A DNA stretch of 64,000 nt, taken from contig JADLFX010000060.1 in NCBI GenBank assembly GCA_020849665.1, positions 1 through 64,000 of the forward strand. The letters run 5' to 3'. Source of the DNA: Planctomycetota bacterium. Lineage in GTDB: Bacteria > Planctomycetota > UBA1135 > UBA2386. Shown in pieces: positions 1 to 9,513 of the stretch. Position 1 is the first letter of the stretch; each line of letters begins with the position of its first letter. The notes beneath the pieces were generated by a model that made no database searches, was not told the origin of the DNA, and worked only from the letters and a program-made list of their open reading frames with translations. The translations under genes and the position numbers were made by a program.

Positions 1-137
1 AGGCCACGGTGCTCGTGGCCGCCGAGCTCCAGGGCGCGACGCACGGAATGGAGCAGGCCCTGCGTGTGCCGCAGGGCCGCCGCGTGGCGCTCCGCCGCCT
101 GGGCGCGCGTGCTGTGGGTACGGTCCGGCTGGCGCAT
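1..137 (-). CDS. Partial hypothetical protein, N-terminal fragment
   Basis: A minus-strand ATG at 137 opens a frame that leaves the window at base 1 after 45 codons. Nearly all third codon positions are G or C, as in the real genes around it. The fragment is Arg/His/Ala-rich and looks helical (it contains RAQAAERHAAALRHTQ). No ribosome binding site is visible. It cannot be assigned a family, and it could be a chance open frame in GC-rich DNA. Confidence 0.35.
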   Translation of the reverse strand, partial: MRQPDRTHSTRAQAAERHAAALRHTQGLLHSVRRALELGGHEHRG

Positions 138-237
138 GGCTCGGGTCCGGTTCGGGTGCCGGACCGTATCCCTCGAACGCAAGTCCGGGCGCGGCGTGAT
201 CCTGGCCTCCCGGAATCCCACGGCGCCGCGCCGTGGA

Positions 238-690
238 CTACTGGAAGTACTCGCCGAAGCGTCCGAGCACGGCCGCCACTTCGCCGCGTGCCTGCTGCGC
301 GGCGGCAGCGTCGGGGCCGGTCATGGCGGTCAGCCGCGGCAGGAGCACGCCCAGGTACTCGTGCAGCGCCTCGTGCGCCGCGCCGCCCATCGTGCAGCCC
401 GCCATCAGCTTGCCGGCGATCTCCTGCAGCTTCTTGCCGAGGGCTTGCGTGGCCTGTTGTGAGGCGTCGCCCGCAGCCGCCTGCACCGCCGCGGCCATCG
501 CGCCGATCTGCTCGCGCGTGTGCGCGTCGGCGGCCCACGCCTTGCCGGCATCCTTCGGCACCACGGCCAGCAGATCAGTGGGCGCGGCGGCGGGTCTGCC
601 CGCAGGCGGCGCGGCCGGCGTGGACGGTTCGCGCGAGCACGCTGCGAGGGCGAGGAGCGTGAGGAGGGGCAGCCAGGATCTCGAGACCAT
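238..690 (-). CDS. Putative lipoprotein, 150 aa
   Basis: The protein starts with a lipoprotein signal peptide: basic MVSR, a Leu/Ala hydrophobic core and an LAAC lipobox with the acylated Cys at residue 18. A Pro/Ala-rich linker (about 22-38) follows, then a mostly helical domain. I do not recognise the family. It is divergent from the gene at 879, so the 188 nt between them should hold both promoters. It is probably anchored in the periplasm by a lipid, but its role is unknown. Confidence 0.75.
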   Translation of the reverse strand: MVSRSWLPLLTLLALAACSREPSTPAAPPAGRPAAAPTDLLAVVPKDAGKAWAADAHTREQIGAMAAAVQAAAGDASQQATQALGKKLQEIAGKLMAGCTMGGAAHEALHEYLGVLLPRLTAMTGPDAAAAQQARGEVAAVLGRFGEYFQ

Positions 691-878
691 CGGTCACCTC
701 GTGGGGGACCCGGCACTCTATACCCTCCCGTCGCGCCGTGGCGTGGGCCGCCGGCCGCGCCGCTCGCACGGGCGATCTCCCGCGCCCGGCAGAGTCTCCG
801 CACCCCTGGCCGCCGGTCCGCACGTATCCTGCCAACCAGCCCTTCCTCCTGCAGCCCTCGCGGCAAGGACGGTGTTCC

Positions 879-1274
879 ATGCAGCCCGATCCCTTCCTGC
901 ACTTCGCCGAACAGCAGCGCAGCTACGAGCTCATCGAGCAGTACCGCGCGCTGCTGGTCCAGGACGCGCTGGAGATCCTGCGCAGGGATCCCGACGCAGA
1001 CGTCGTCGGGTTCATCCTCGACGGCGACACGCCGGATGTCGCCAGCATCCGCCTCGCCCTGCAGAAGTCCACCGGCCGCGATCACCCCCCGGGCATCGTC
1101 CTCGGCGCCGTGCAGCGCGCCGTCGTCGTGGCCATCCTGCGCGCCAACGCCCCGGCCACGCTCGAGCACCTGCCCCCGATGCGTACGGTTGCGGGCCTCC
1201 AGCTGCCGATGGTCGCGGCGACCCGGAACGGCTACCGCTGCGCCGCGACGCGCCTGCCGATGGCGGGGGAGTAG
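879..1274 (+). CDS. Hypothetical protein, 131 aa
   Basis: The open frame reaches back to 738, but I place the start at the ATG at 879 because an AAGGACGG-like ribosome binding site lies 7-14 nt upstream and the residues before it read like non-coding sequence. The protein starts MQPDPFLHFAEQQRSYELIE and is soluble, without signal peptide or membrane segment. It looks helical at the N-terminus and mixed alpha/beta later. No family recognised. Confidence 0.7.
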   Translation: MQPDPFLHFAEQQRSYELIEQYRALLVQDALEILRRDPDADVVGFILDGDTPDVASIRLALQKSTGRDHPPGIVLGAVQRAVVVAILRANAPATLEHLPPMRTVAGLQLPMVAATRNGYRCAATRLPMAGE

Positions 1275-1579
1275 GGCCCGGGACGACAGATCCCGCGCCC
1301 CTTGGGCATGGGGTCCGGCCCCGGAGCTCGTGTCCCGCACATGGGTGGTGGGTGGCGAGGATCGTCGCGCTGCGCAGGCCTTCAGTGGCGCGTCCGTGTC
1401 CATACTCCGCGAGCCGCCACGTGATCCCGGTTCCGTGGCAAGGGTCCGGACCGTTTCGCCTCGTGCGCCGAGGCCGACACGTGCTCCTGGCGCGGGTGAC
1501 GCAGGACCCCGATCCCGCGAACCGCATGTGAGACGAGGTGCTGGGCACGGTGTGCCGGCCACCCGTATCCTGGCGGCCG
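1275..1579 (+). other. Gene-less stretch before the oxidoreductase operon
   Basis: No convincing coding frame is present. A short GC-rich stem around 1312-1325 (GGGG, 5-nt spacer, CCCC) could help end the upstream transcript but has no T-run. The promoter of the 1580-9513 operon should lie here, but no recognisable -35/-10 pair was found. Confidence 0.4.
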
Positions 1580-2701
1580 ATGGGCACCTCGCAGAAGAAG
1601 ATCCGCGTCGCGATCGTCGGCCTGGGTTTCGGCGCCGAATTCATCCCGATCTGGCAGAAGCACCCGGATGCGGAGCTGGTTGCGATCTGCCAGCGCACGC
1701 GCGGGAAGCTGGATGCGATCGGTGACGCGTTCGGGGTGACCCGTCGCTACACGGACTATGCCGAGCTCCTGCGCGATCGCGACATCGACGTCGTGCACAT
1801 CAACTCCCCGATCCCGGATCATGCGGCGCAGTCGATCGCGGCCCTGGAGGCCGGCAAGCACGTGGCCTGCACGGTGCCGATGGCGACGAACCTGGAAGAC
1901 CTGCGTCGCATCGTGGAGCTCAGCGAACGCAAGAAGCTCCGCTACATGATGATGGAGACGGTCGTCTACAGCCGCGAGTTCCTCTACGTGCAGGAACGGC
2001 ACCGGCGTGGCGACCTCGGCCGCCTGCAGTTCCTGCGCGCCTCGCACCAGCAGGAGATGGCCGGCTGGCCGGGGTACTGGGAAGGGCTTCCGCCGATGCA
2101 CTACGCGACGCATTGCGTCGGCCCGATCCTCGCGCTGGCACAGAAGGACGCCGGATACGTGTCATGCTTCGGCTCCGGCCGCATCGACGAGAAGCTGATC
2201 CCGCGCTACGGCTCGCCGTTCGCGGTCGAGACCTGCCACATCAAGCTGCGCGACTCGGACCTCGCGGCCGAGGTCACGCGGTCGCTCTTCGACACGGCAC
2301 GCCAGTACCGCGAGAGCTTCGACGTCTACGGCAGCAAACAGTCGTTCGAATGGGCGCAGATCGAGCACGAGGATCCGGTCGTCCACACCGGCGAGACGCC
2401 ACGCCGCGTCAAGGTCCCGGACTACGCACACCTGCTCCCGGAACCGATCCGACGCTACACGACCAAGGGCGTCTACGACGCCGAGGAGAACGTGCACCTC
2501 TCGTTCCAGCAGGGCTCCGGCCACGGCGGGTCCCACCCGCATCTCGCGCATGCGTTCGCGCAGGCGATGATCGAGGGGCGCGACCCGTTCCCCAACGCAC
2601 GGCAGTCGGCGAACTGGACCGGCGTCGGGATCCTGGCGCACGAGTCGGCGATGGCCGGCGGCGCGCGCAAGGACCTGCCGGAATGGACCCTGAGCCGCTG
2701 A
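1580..2701 (+). CDS. Gfo/Idh/MocA-family NAD(P)-dependent oxidoreductase
   Basis: The 373-aa protein has the family layout: an N-terminal Rossmann fold with a glycine-rich nucleotide loop (VAIVGLGFGAEF, about residues 9-20) and a C-terminal alpha/beta substrate domain. The start at 1580 (MGTSQKKIRVAIVGLG) puts the Rossmann strand at the usual distance from the N-terminus. Most members carry an EKP signature after GKHV; here the segment reads GKHVACTVPMATN, so the usual Lys is replaced. A substrate-domain His is plausible in PPMHYATHCVG. It lies 13 nt before the large heme/DUF1080 gene, so the two are probably co-transcribed. The likely reaction is reversible oxidation of a sugar hydroxyl; the exact substrate cannot be read from sequence. 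Confidence 0.9.
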   Translation: MGTSQKKIRVAIVGLGFGAEFIPIWQKHPDAELVAICQRTRGKLDAIGDAFGVTRRYTDYAELLRDRDIDVVHINSPIPDHAAQSIAALEAGKHVACTVPMATNLEDLRRIVELSERKKLRYMMMETVVYSREFLYVQERHRRGDLGRLQFLRASHQQEMAGWPGYWEGLPPMHYATHCVGPILALAQKDAGYVSCFGSGRIDEKLIPRYGSPFAVETCHIKLRDSDLAAEVTRSLFDTARQYRESFDVYGSKQSFEWAQIEHEDPVVHTGETPRRVKVPDYAHLLPEPIRRYTTKGVYDAEENVHLSFQQGSGHGGSHPHLAHAFAQAMIEGRDPFPNARQSANWTGVGILAHESAMAGGARKDLPEWTLSR

Positions 2702-2714
2702 CCCGGGTGCTGCC

Positions 2715-5700
2715 ATGCTCCGCCCGCTCACGCTCGCGTCCCTGCTCCTCGCATCGCTCACGGCCCAGCGCCCCTGGCTCCTGCACGACTTCGAGGCGTT
2801 GCGGCTGAGCACCGAGTTCTTCAGCGAGGGAGCCGCGTTCGGCGACTTCGACGGCGACGGCCACCGCGACATCGTGTCCGGGCCGTACTGGTATGCCGGT
2901 CCCGAGTTCAAACAGCGCCACGCGATCTATGAGCGGAAGCCCTTCGACCCGGACGGCTACTCCGACAACTTCTTCGCGTTCCCGTACGACTTCGACGGCG
3001 ACGGCGCGCTCGACGTCCTCTTCATCGGGTTCCCTGGGAAGGAGGCGACCTGGTACCGCAATCCCGGGCGCGGCCGCGGCGCCTGGACGCCGCGGGTCGT
3101 GTTCGACACCGTCGACAACGAGTCGCCGGCGTTCACCGACCTGAACGGAGACGGCAGGCCCGAGCTGATCTGCCAGCACGACGACCGGCTCGGCTACGCG
3201 ACGCCGGACTGGAGCGATCCTGGCCGGCCCTGGCGGTTCCGAGCGATCTCGCCGCGGGGGATCGGCGGCCGCTTCACGCACGGGCTCGGCGTGGGCGACG
3301 TCGACGGGGACGGCCGCAAGGACCTGCTGGCGCGCGTCGGGTGGTGGCAGCAGCCGGCGGACCCGGACGGGGCCTGGCAGCACCGTCCCGTGAAGTTCGC
3401 CGATCGCGGCGGCGCGCAGATGTTCGTCTACGACGTGGACGGCGATGGCGACGGCGACGTGATCACGAGCGCCAACGCGCATGGTCATGGCCTGTACTGG
3501 CACGAGCAGGTGCGCGACGCGGCCGGGACGACGTTCGTCCCGCACCGGATCATGGGGGCAACGCCGGAGGAGAACGACTACGGACTCGTGATCGGGAACC
3601 TGCATGCGCTCGCGCTGGCCGACATCGACCGCGACGGCCTGCTCGACATCGTGACCGGCAATCGCTACTGGGCGCATGGCGGCCGCGACGCCGCCGACCG
3701 CCAGCCGGCGGCGCTGTACTGGTTCCAGCTCTCGCGGCCGGCCGAGGGGCGCGGCGCGCGCTTCCTGCCGCAGGAGATCTCGCTGGACGGAGGCGTGGGC
3801 ACGCAGGTCGTCGTCGGCGACGTGGATGGCGACGGCTGGGACGACATCGTCGTCGGCAACAAGAAGGGGACGTTCCTGCACCGGCACCGCGTCCGGGACG
3901 TGGATCGCGGCACCTACCGGGACGAGCAGCGCCGCCGGATCACGAAGCTGCGCATGGCCAGCGCGCCGCGCCTCGACCGCACGGGCACCCTGCCGGCCGG
4001 GGCCGACGGCAGGCCGTTGAACCTCGACTTCGAGACCGGCGACCTGCGCGACTGGACCGCGAGCGGCGCGGCGTTCGCCCGGCAGCCGGTCGAAGGGGAC
4101 ACGGTGGGCCTGCGCCGCAACGACATGCGCAGCGGTCACGCCGGCCGGTTCTGGATCGGCACCTACGAGCGCGCGGGCGACGGCCCGCGCGGGACGCTCG
4201 TGTCGGCGCCGTTCCGGGTGACGCATCCGTTCGCGAGCTTCCTGGTCGGCGGCGGGCCATGGCGCGAGACGCGCGTGGACATCCTGCGCGACGGCACCGA
4301 CGAGGTCCTGTTCTCGGCGTCGGGGCGCGAGCGCGAGGACATGGAGGTCAAGGTCGTCGACCTGCGCGCGCATCAGGGCGCCGCGATCCGGATCCGGCTG
4401 GTCGACGACCGCGACGGGCATTGGGGGCATGTCAACTTCGACGACTTCCGCTTCCACGCGGAGGATCCCGAGCTGGCGTCGCGGGCGGCGGCGGACGCCC
4501 GCGGCCCGGCGCAGGGTGGCAACCTGCCGCCGGCGGCCGCAGCCAAGATGACCGTGCCGGAGGGGTTCCATGTCGACCTGATCGCAGGCGAGCCCGACCT
4601 GCACCAGCCGATCGCTTTCTGCTTCGACGAGAAGGGTCGCATCTGGGTCGCCGAGGCGCACACGTATCCGCAGCGCCAGCCCGAAGGACAGGGGAAGGAC
4701 AACATCCTCGTGTTCGAGGACCGCGACCTGGACGGGAGGTTCGAGACGCGCACGGTGTTCCTGTCCGGGCTGAACCTGGTCAGCGGGCTCGAGGTCGGTT
4801 TCGGCGGCGTCTGGGTCGGGGCCGCGCCGTATCTGCTGTTCATCCCCGACCGCAATCAGGACCTGAAGCCGGACGGCGAACCGCGCGTGCTGCTGGACGG
4901 GTTCGGCTGGCAGGACACGCACGAGACGTTGAACGCGTTCAACTGGGGGCCGGACGGCTGGCTGTACGGCTGCCATGGCGTGTTCACGCACAGCCGCGTC
5001 GGCAAGCCCGGCACGCCCGACGCGCAGCGCATCCCGATGAACGCCGCGATCTGGCGCTACCACCCCCAGCGCCACGAGTTCGAGGTGTTCGCGTGGGGCA
5101 CCAGCAACCCGTGGGGGGTCGACTTCGACGACCACGGCCAGGCCTTCGCGACCGCCTGCGTGATCCCGCACCTGTTCCACGTGATCCAGGGCGCGCGCTA
5201 CCACCGTCAGGCCGGGGCGCATTTCGACCGTTACGTCTTCGACGACATCAAGACGATCGCCGACCACCTGCATTACCTCGGCGCCGACCCGCACGGCGGT
5301 AACGGCATCTCGGAGTCGGTCGGCGGCGGGCACGCGCATTGCGGCGCGCTGGTCTACCTCGGCGACAGCTTCCCGGCCTCGTACCGCAATGCCGTGCTGA
5401 TGAGCAACATCCACGGCAACCGGATCAACATGGACCTGCCGCGGCGCACGGGCTCCGGCTTCACCGCCGGACATGGTCCGGATCTGCTCCTGGCCAACGA
5501 TCCATGGTTTCGCGGCGTCAGCCTGAAGTACGGCCCGGACGGCGCGGTGTACCTGATCGATTGGTACGACAAGCAGGCCTGCCACCTGACGCGACCCGAG
5601 AGCTGGGACCGCACCAACGGGCGGCTCTATCGCGTGCGGTTCGGCGACCCGATCGCCCGGAAGGTGGATCTCGGCGCCCTGAGCGATGCCGAACTGGTCG

Positions 5701-7940
5701 GCCTGCAGGCGCACGACAACGACTGGTACGTGCGCACGGCGCGGAGGCTGCTGCAGGAGCGCGGCGCGGATGCGGGCGCGCGGCAGGCGTTGGCCGGCCG
5801 GATCGCCGAGCGCGCGGCTCCGGTGCCGAAACGGCTGCGCGCGCTCTGGGCGGCACACGGCAGCGGTCCGATCGACGACACGGTGTTCCAGGCGCTGCTC
5901 GACGATCCCAGCGAGCACCTGCGCGCCTGGGCGATCCAGCTCGCGCTCGAGTACCGCGACGCTGCCCCGGTTCTGCTCGCGAAGCTGGCCGGGCTCGCCG
6001 CCGCCGACCCGTCGCCGGTGGTCCGGCTCTACCTGTGCAGCGCGCTGCAGCGCCTCGCGCCCGGGCAACGCTGGCAGATCGCGGAGGGCCTGGCCGCGCA
6101 CGGCGAGGACGAGGGCGACCACAACCTGCCGCTGATGCTCTGGTACGGGTGCGAGCCGCTGGTCGCCGCCGATCCGGCGCGCGCGCTGGCGCTGGCCGAG
6201 CGGGCGGCGCTGCCGCACCTGCTCCGATTCGTGGTGCGGCGGATCGCGCTCGACGCGCAGCTGCCGCTCGAGCCGCTGATCGCGCTGCTCGAGCGCACGT
6301 CCGAGCGCCCGCGCCTCGGATTGGTGCTCGACGAGATGCGCGCTGCGTTCGCCAGGCGCGGCGAGATCGCGATGCCGAACGGCTGGCGCGAGGTGTCGGC
6401 GCGGTTGTACGCGGACCCCGAGCTGCGCGACGGCGCGACCGCAGTCGCGCTGGCGTTCGGGGACCGCTCGGTCGCGCCGCAGCTCCGCGCGATCGTCGCC
6501 GACCGTTCGGCCGCGCGCGAGCGGCGCGACGCCGCGCTGCAGAGCCTCCTGCGCCTGCGCGATCCCGAGACGCTGCCGCTGGCGGCGTCGCTGCTGGACG
6601 ACGCGGCGTTGGCGCCGGCCGCGATCGCCGGCCTCGCCGCGTTCGAGCAGGCCGACGCACCGGCCCTGCTGATCCAGCGCCTGCAGCGGCTGGATCCCGC
6701 CGCGCGCGCCGCCGCGGTCGCGACGCTGACCAGCCGCACGCCGTGGACCAAGGAGCTGCTGCGCGCGGTCGTGGCCGGCGCCGCGCCGAGGCAGCTGCTC
6801 GATTCCGCCGCGACGCGGCGCCAGATCGCGCTCCTGGCGGACGCCGAGGTCGATGCGCTGATGGCGCGGGCATGGGGTCGCGCCGTCGCGAGTTCGGCCG
6901 ACAAGCTGGCGGAGATCGAGGCCTGGAAGAAGCGGCTCGGCCCGAAGGCGCTCGCCGCGGCCGACCTGCCGAACGGACGCGCCGTCTATCAGCGCACCTG
7001 CGCCGCCTGCCACATGCTGTTCGGCTCCGGGCAGCAGATCGGGCCGGACCTGACCGGCTCGAACCGCGCGAACCTCGAGTACATCCTCGCCAACATCGTG
7101 GATCCGAACGCCGAGGTGGGCAACCAGTACATGATGGCCTCGGTACGCCTGCGCGACGGCAGGCTGGTGGCCGGCATGATCGCCGAGGAGAACGAGCAGA
7201 CGATCACGGTGCGCAACAACACGGCCGCCGAGATCCTGCGCATCGCCGAGGTCGCGCGTCGCGCCGACGGCTCGCTGGACGTGACGCGGATGCCGGTTTC
7301 GCTGATGCCCGAGGGTCAGTTGCAGGGCATGCCGGAACGCGACGTGCGCGACCTGATCGCGTACCTGGCGAGCCCGGTGCAGGTGCCGGTGCCGGCCAGC
7401 GGGGCGAACGTTGCCACCTTCTTCGACGGGAAGAGCCTGGCCGGGTGGCGCGCCGATCCGGCGATCTGGCGCGTCGAGAACGGGGAGCTGATCGGGCACG
7501 CGCCGCAGGGGATCGCGCACAACGCCTTCGCGCAGAGCGAGCTCCTGCTGCGCGACTTCCGCCTCGTCGTCGAGGTCAGGCTGGTCGGCGACCAGGGCAA
7601 CAGCGGGATCCAGTTCCGCAGCCGGCCGCACGGCGAGCGCGGCATGCAGGGCCCGCAGGCCGACATCGGGCCGGGCTGGTGGGGGAAGCTCTACGACGAG
7701 GAGGGGCGCGGACTCCTGTGGGCCGCGTCCGGCGAGGCCCATGTGCGGCGCGGGGAATGGAACCGGTACGAGATCCACTGCGAGGGGAGCCGCGTGCGCA
7801 CGGCGATCAATGGCCAGCCGTGCGTCGATCTGGACGACCCGAAGCTGCCGCGCTCGGGCGTCATCGGCCTGCAGGTCCACTCCGGCGGGCCGACCGAAGT
7901 CCGGTTCCGCAACTTCCGCCTGGAGCTGCTGGACCGATAG
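2715..7940 (+). CDS. 1741-aa secreted fusion: FG-GAP repeats, PVC-type dehydrogenase, HEAT, cytochrome c, DUF1080
   Basis: After a signal peptide (MLRPLTLASLLLASLTAQ) the protein has, in order: FG-GAP/VCBS repeats with Asp-rich calcium loops such as DFDGDGHRD (about 40-400); a beta-sandwich carbohydrate-binding-like segment (about 433-585); a PVC-type 'membrane-bound dehydrogenase' propeller domain starting KMTVPEGFHVDLIAGEP (about 612-980); alpha-helical HEAT-like repeats (about 985-1415); a heme-binding domain with CAACH (about 1428-1434) and the family-typical IGPDLTGSNR; and a DUF1080/3-keto-disaccharide-hydrolase-like domain (about 1563-1741). Each module is known in planctomycetes, but all in one chain is unusual. 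With the oxidoreductase upstream and MFS carrier downstream it suggests extracellular sugar oxidation and cleavage of keto-sugars. Substrate and electron acceptor are unknown. Confidence 0.92.
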   Translation: MLRPLTLASLLLASLTAQRPWLLHDFEALRLSTEFFSEGAAFGDFDGDGHRDIVSGPYWYAGPEFKQRHAIYERKPFDPDGYSDNFFAFPYDFDGDGALDVLFIGFPGKEATWYRNPGRGRGAWTPRVVFDTVDNESPAFTDLNGDGRPELICQHDDRLGYATPDWSDPGRPWRFRAISPRGIGGRFTHGLGVGDVDGDGRKDLLARVGWWQQPADPDGAWQHRPVKFADRGGAQMFVYDVDGDGDGDVITSANAHGHGLYWHEQVRDAAGTTFVPHRIMGATPEENDYGLVIGNLHALALADIDRDGLLDIVTGNRYWAHGGRDAADRQPAALYWFQLSRPAEGRGARFLPQEISLDGGVGTQVVVGDVDGDGWDDIVVGNKKGTFLHRHRVRDVDRGTYRDEQRRRITKLRMASAPRLDRTGTLPAGADGRPLNLDFETGDLRDWTASGAAFARQPVEGDTVGLRRNDMRSGHAGRFWIGTYERAGDGPRGTLVSAPFRVTHPFASFLVGGGPWRETRVDILRDGTDEVLFSASGREREDMEVKVVDLRAHQGAAIRIRLVDDRDGHWGHVNFDDFRFHAEDPELASRAAADARGPAQGGNLPPAAAAKMTVPEGFHVDLIAGEPDLHQPIAFCFDEKGRIWVAEAHTYPQRQPEGQGKDNILVFEDRDLDGRFETRTVFLSGLNLVSGLEVGFGGVWVGAAPYLLFIPDRNQDLKPDGEPRVLLDGFGWQDTHETLNAFNWGPDGWLYGCHGVFTHSRVGKPGTPDAQRIPMNAAIWRYHPQRHEFEVFAWGTSNPWGVDFDDHGQAFATACVIPHLFHVIQGARYHRQAGAHFDRYVFDDIKTIADHLHYLGADPHGGNGISESVGGGHAHCGALVYLGDSFPASYRNAVLMSNIHGNRINMDLPRRTGSGFTAGHGPDLLLANDPWFRGVSLKYGPDGAVYLIDWYDKQACHLTRPESWDRTNGRLYRVRFGDPIARKVDLGALSDAELVGLQAHDNDWYVRTARRLLQERGADAGARQALAGRIAERAAPVPKRLRALWAAHGSGPIDDTVFQALLDDPSEHLRAWAIQLALEYRDAAPVLLAKLAGLAAADPSPVVRLYLCSALQRLAPGQRWQIAEGLAAHGEDEGDHNLPLMLWYGCEPLVAADPARALALAERAALPHLLRFVVRRIALDAQLPLEPLIALLERTSERPRLGLVLDEMRAAFARRGEIAMPNGWREVSARLYADPELRDGATAVALAFGDRSVAPQLRAIVADRSAARERRDAALQSLLRLRDPETLPLAASLLDDAALAPAAIAGLAAFEQADAPALLIQRLQRLDPAARAAAVATLTSRTPWTKELLRAVVAGAAPRQLLDSAATRRQIALLADAEVDALMARAWGRAVASSADKLAEIEAWKKRLGPKALAAADLPNGRAVYQRTCAACHMLFGSGQQIGPDLTGSNRANLEYILANIVDPNAEVGNQYMMASVRLRDGRLVAGMIAEENEQTITVRNNTAAEILRIAEVARRADGSLDVTRMPVSLMPEGQLQGMPERDVRDLIAYLASPVQVPVPASGANVATFFDGKSLAGWRADPAIWRVENGELIGHAPQGIAHNAFAQSELLLRDFRLVVEVRLVGDQGNSGIQFRSRPHGERGMQGPQADIGPGWWGKLYDEEGRGLLWAASGEAHVRRGEWNRYEIHCEGSRVRTAINGQPCVDLDDPKLPRSGVIGLQVHSGGPTEVRFRNFRLELLDR

Positions 7941-7986
7941 GCGGACTCTTCCTCGTGCCTGGGCCGGAGCCTACGGTGTCTACCCC

Positions 7987-9513
7987 ATGCAGGACGCCGC
8001 CGCCGCCCCGAGTGCCGCCGAGAGGAAGCTGTTCTGGGCCTGCTTCGTCGCGATGGTCTCGACCTCGTTCGCGTTCATCCTGCGCATCATGGTCATGGAC
8101 GACCTCGCGCAGGCGTTCAACCTGAGCGACACGCAGCGCGGGGAGATCCTCGGCGTGGGCATCTGGCCATTCGGGGTCAGCATCGTGCTCTTCAGCCTGG
8201 TCATCGACCGGATCGGATATAGCAAGGCGATCCTGTTCGCGTTCCTGGCGCACACGGCATTCGTCATCCTGACCGTGACCGCGAGCAGCTACTGGATGCT
8301 GTACGCCGGCAGCGCGCTCGGCGGGCTCGCCGCCGGCGCGATCGAGGCCGCGATCAACCCGCTGGTCGCCACGGTCTTCCGCCAGGAGAAGACCAAGTGG
8401 CTCAACATCCTGCACGCCGGCTGGCCCGCCGGACTCGTGCTCGCGGGCATGCTGGCCATCGCGCTCGGCGAGGGCGGAGTGCTGGCGGGACTCAGCGAGG
8501 GCGGGATCGGCTGGCAGGTGCGGATCGCGCTGGTGATGGTGCCGGTGGTGCTCTACGGCGTCCTGATGGCGACCTGCCGCTTCCCGGTCAGCGAACGCGT
8601 GGCCGCCGGCGTGCCGTACCGGGAGATGCTGAAGATCGTCGGTGTGGCGGGCGCAGCCATCACGACCACGCTGATCATGCTCGAGGTCGGTCGTGCGCTC
8701 GATGCGTCGGATGGCGTCCTCTGGGTGTCGATCGCCGCCCTGACGCTGGCCTTCGGAGTCTATGCGCGGTCGTTCGGGAGGCCGCTCTTCCTCCTGCTGA
8801 TGCTCACGATGATCCCGCTGGCGATCACCGAGCTCGGGACCGATTCCTGGATCTCCGGACTCATGGAGCCGGAGCTGAAGGCGCTGGGTGCGCATCCGAC
8901 CTGGGTGCTGATCTACACCGCGGCGCTGATGATGGTGCTGCGGTTCTTCGCCGGGCCGATCGTGCACCGGCTCTCGCCGCTCGGGCTCCTGGCCACCAGC
9001 TCGGCGCTCGCCATGCTCGGCCTGTTCGCGCTCTCGTCGGTCGCCGGCGCGGCGGTGTTCCTGGCCGCGACCGTGTATGGCCTCGGCAAGACGTTCTTCT
9101 GGCCGACCATGCTCGGCGTCGTATCGGAGCAGTTTCCGCGGGGCGGCGCGCTGACGCTGAACCTGATGGGCGGCATCGGCATGCTGGCGGCCGGCGTGCT
9201 TGGCAATCCGCTGCTCGGCAACATCCAGGACCGCGAGATCGAGCGGATCCTGCGCGCCGAGCACACCGCGATCCACAGCCAGATCATCGGCGAGGAGAAG
9301 CGTGGCCTCTTCGGCACCTATCGCGCGATCGACCAGTACAAGCTCGCCGCCGCCGGGCCGGAGGTGAAGCGGACGACCGATGCCGTGCAGGGCGCGGCCA
9401 AGAAGTCGGCCTTGCGCACGGTGCTGCTCTTCCCCGGCCTGATGCTGGTCTCGTATCTCGGCATGATCCTGTATTTCCGGGCCCGCGGCGGCTACCGGCC
9501 GGTGCAGATCTGA
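7987..9513 (+). CDS. MFS transporter, 508 aa
   Basis: A polytopic inner-membrane protein with about 12 hydrophobic segments, typical of the major facilitator superfamily. The loop after TM2 reads DRIGYSKA, a variant of the MFS A-motif. The longer frame starting at 7741 overlaps the previous gene; the ATG at 7987 (MQDAAAAPSAAERKLFW) gives a short cytoplasmic tail before TM1 and starts 46 nt after the fused dehydrogenase gene. A hydrophilic insert of about 70 residues (IERILRAEHTAIHSQ onward) precedes the last membrane segment. As the third gene of the operon it probably moves the sugar or keto-sugar product handled by its neighbours. Confidence 0.9.
   Translation: MQDAAAAPSAAERKLFWACFVAMVSTSFAFILRIMVMDDLAQAFNLSDTQRGEILGVGIWPFGVSIVLFSLVIDRIGYSKAILFAFLAHTAFVILTVTASSYWMLYAGSALGGLAAGAIEAAINPLVATVFRQEKTKWLNILHAGWPAGLVLAGMLAIALGEGGVLAGLSEGGIGWQVRIALVMVPVVLYGVLMATCRFPVSERVAAGVPYREMLKIVGVAGAAITTTLIMLEVGRALDASDGVLWVSIAALTLAFGVYARSFGRPLFLLLMLTMIPLAITELGTDSWISGLMEPELKALGAHPTWVLIYTAALMMVLRFFAGPIVHRLSPLGLLATSSALAMLGLFALSSVAGAAVFLAATVYGLGKTFFWPTMLGVVSEQFPRGGALTLNLMGGIGMLAAGVLGNPLLGNIQDREIERILRAEHTAIHSQIIGEEKRGLFGTYRAIDQYKLAAAGPEVKRTTDAVQGAAKKSALRTVLLFPGLMLVSYLGMILYFRARGGYRPVQI

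Noticed and set aside
2409..7880. 1823-codon minus-strand open frame opposite the heme/DUF1080 fusion gene
   Set aside because: It is Arg/Ala/Val/Gln-rich, has no recognisable domain, and mirrors the third-position GC bias of the real plus-strand gene, which contains clear domains.
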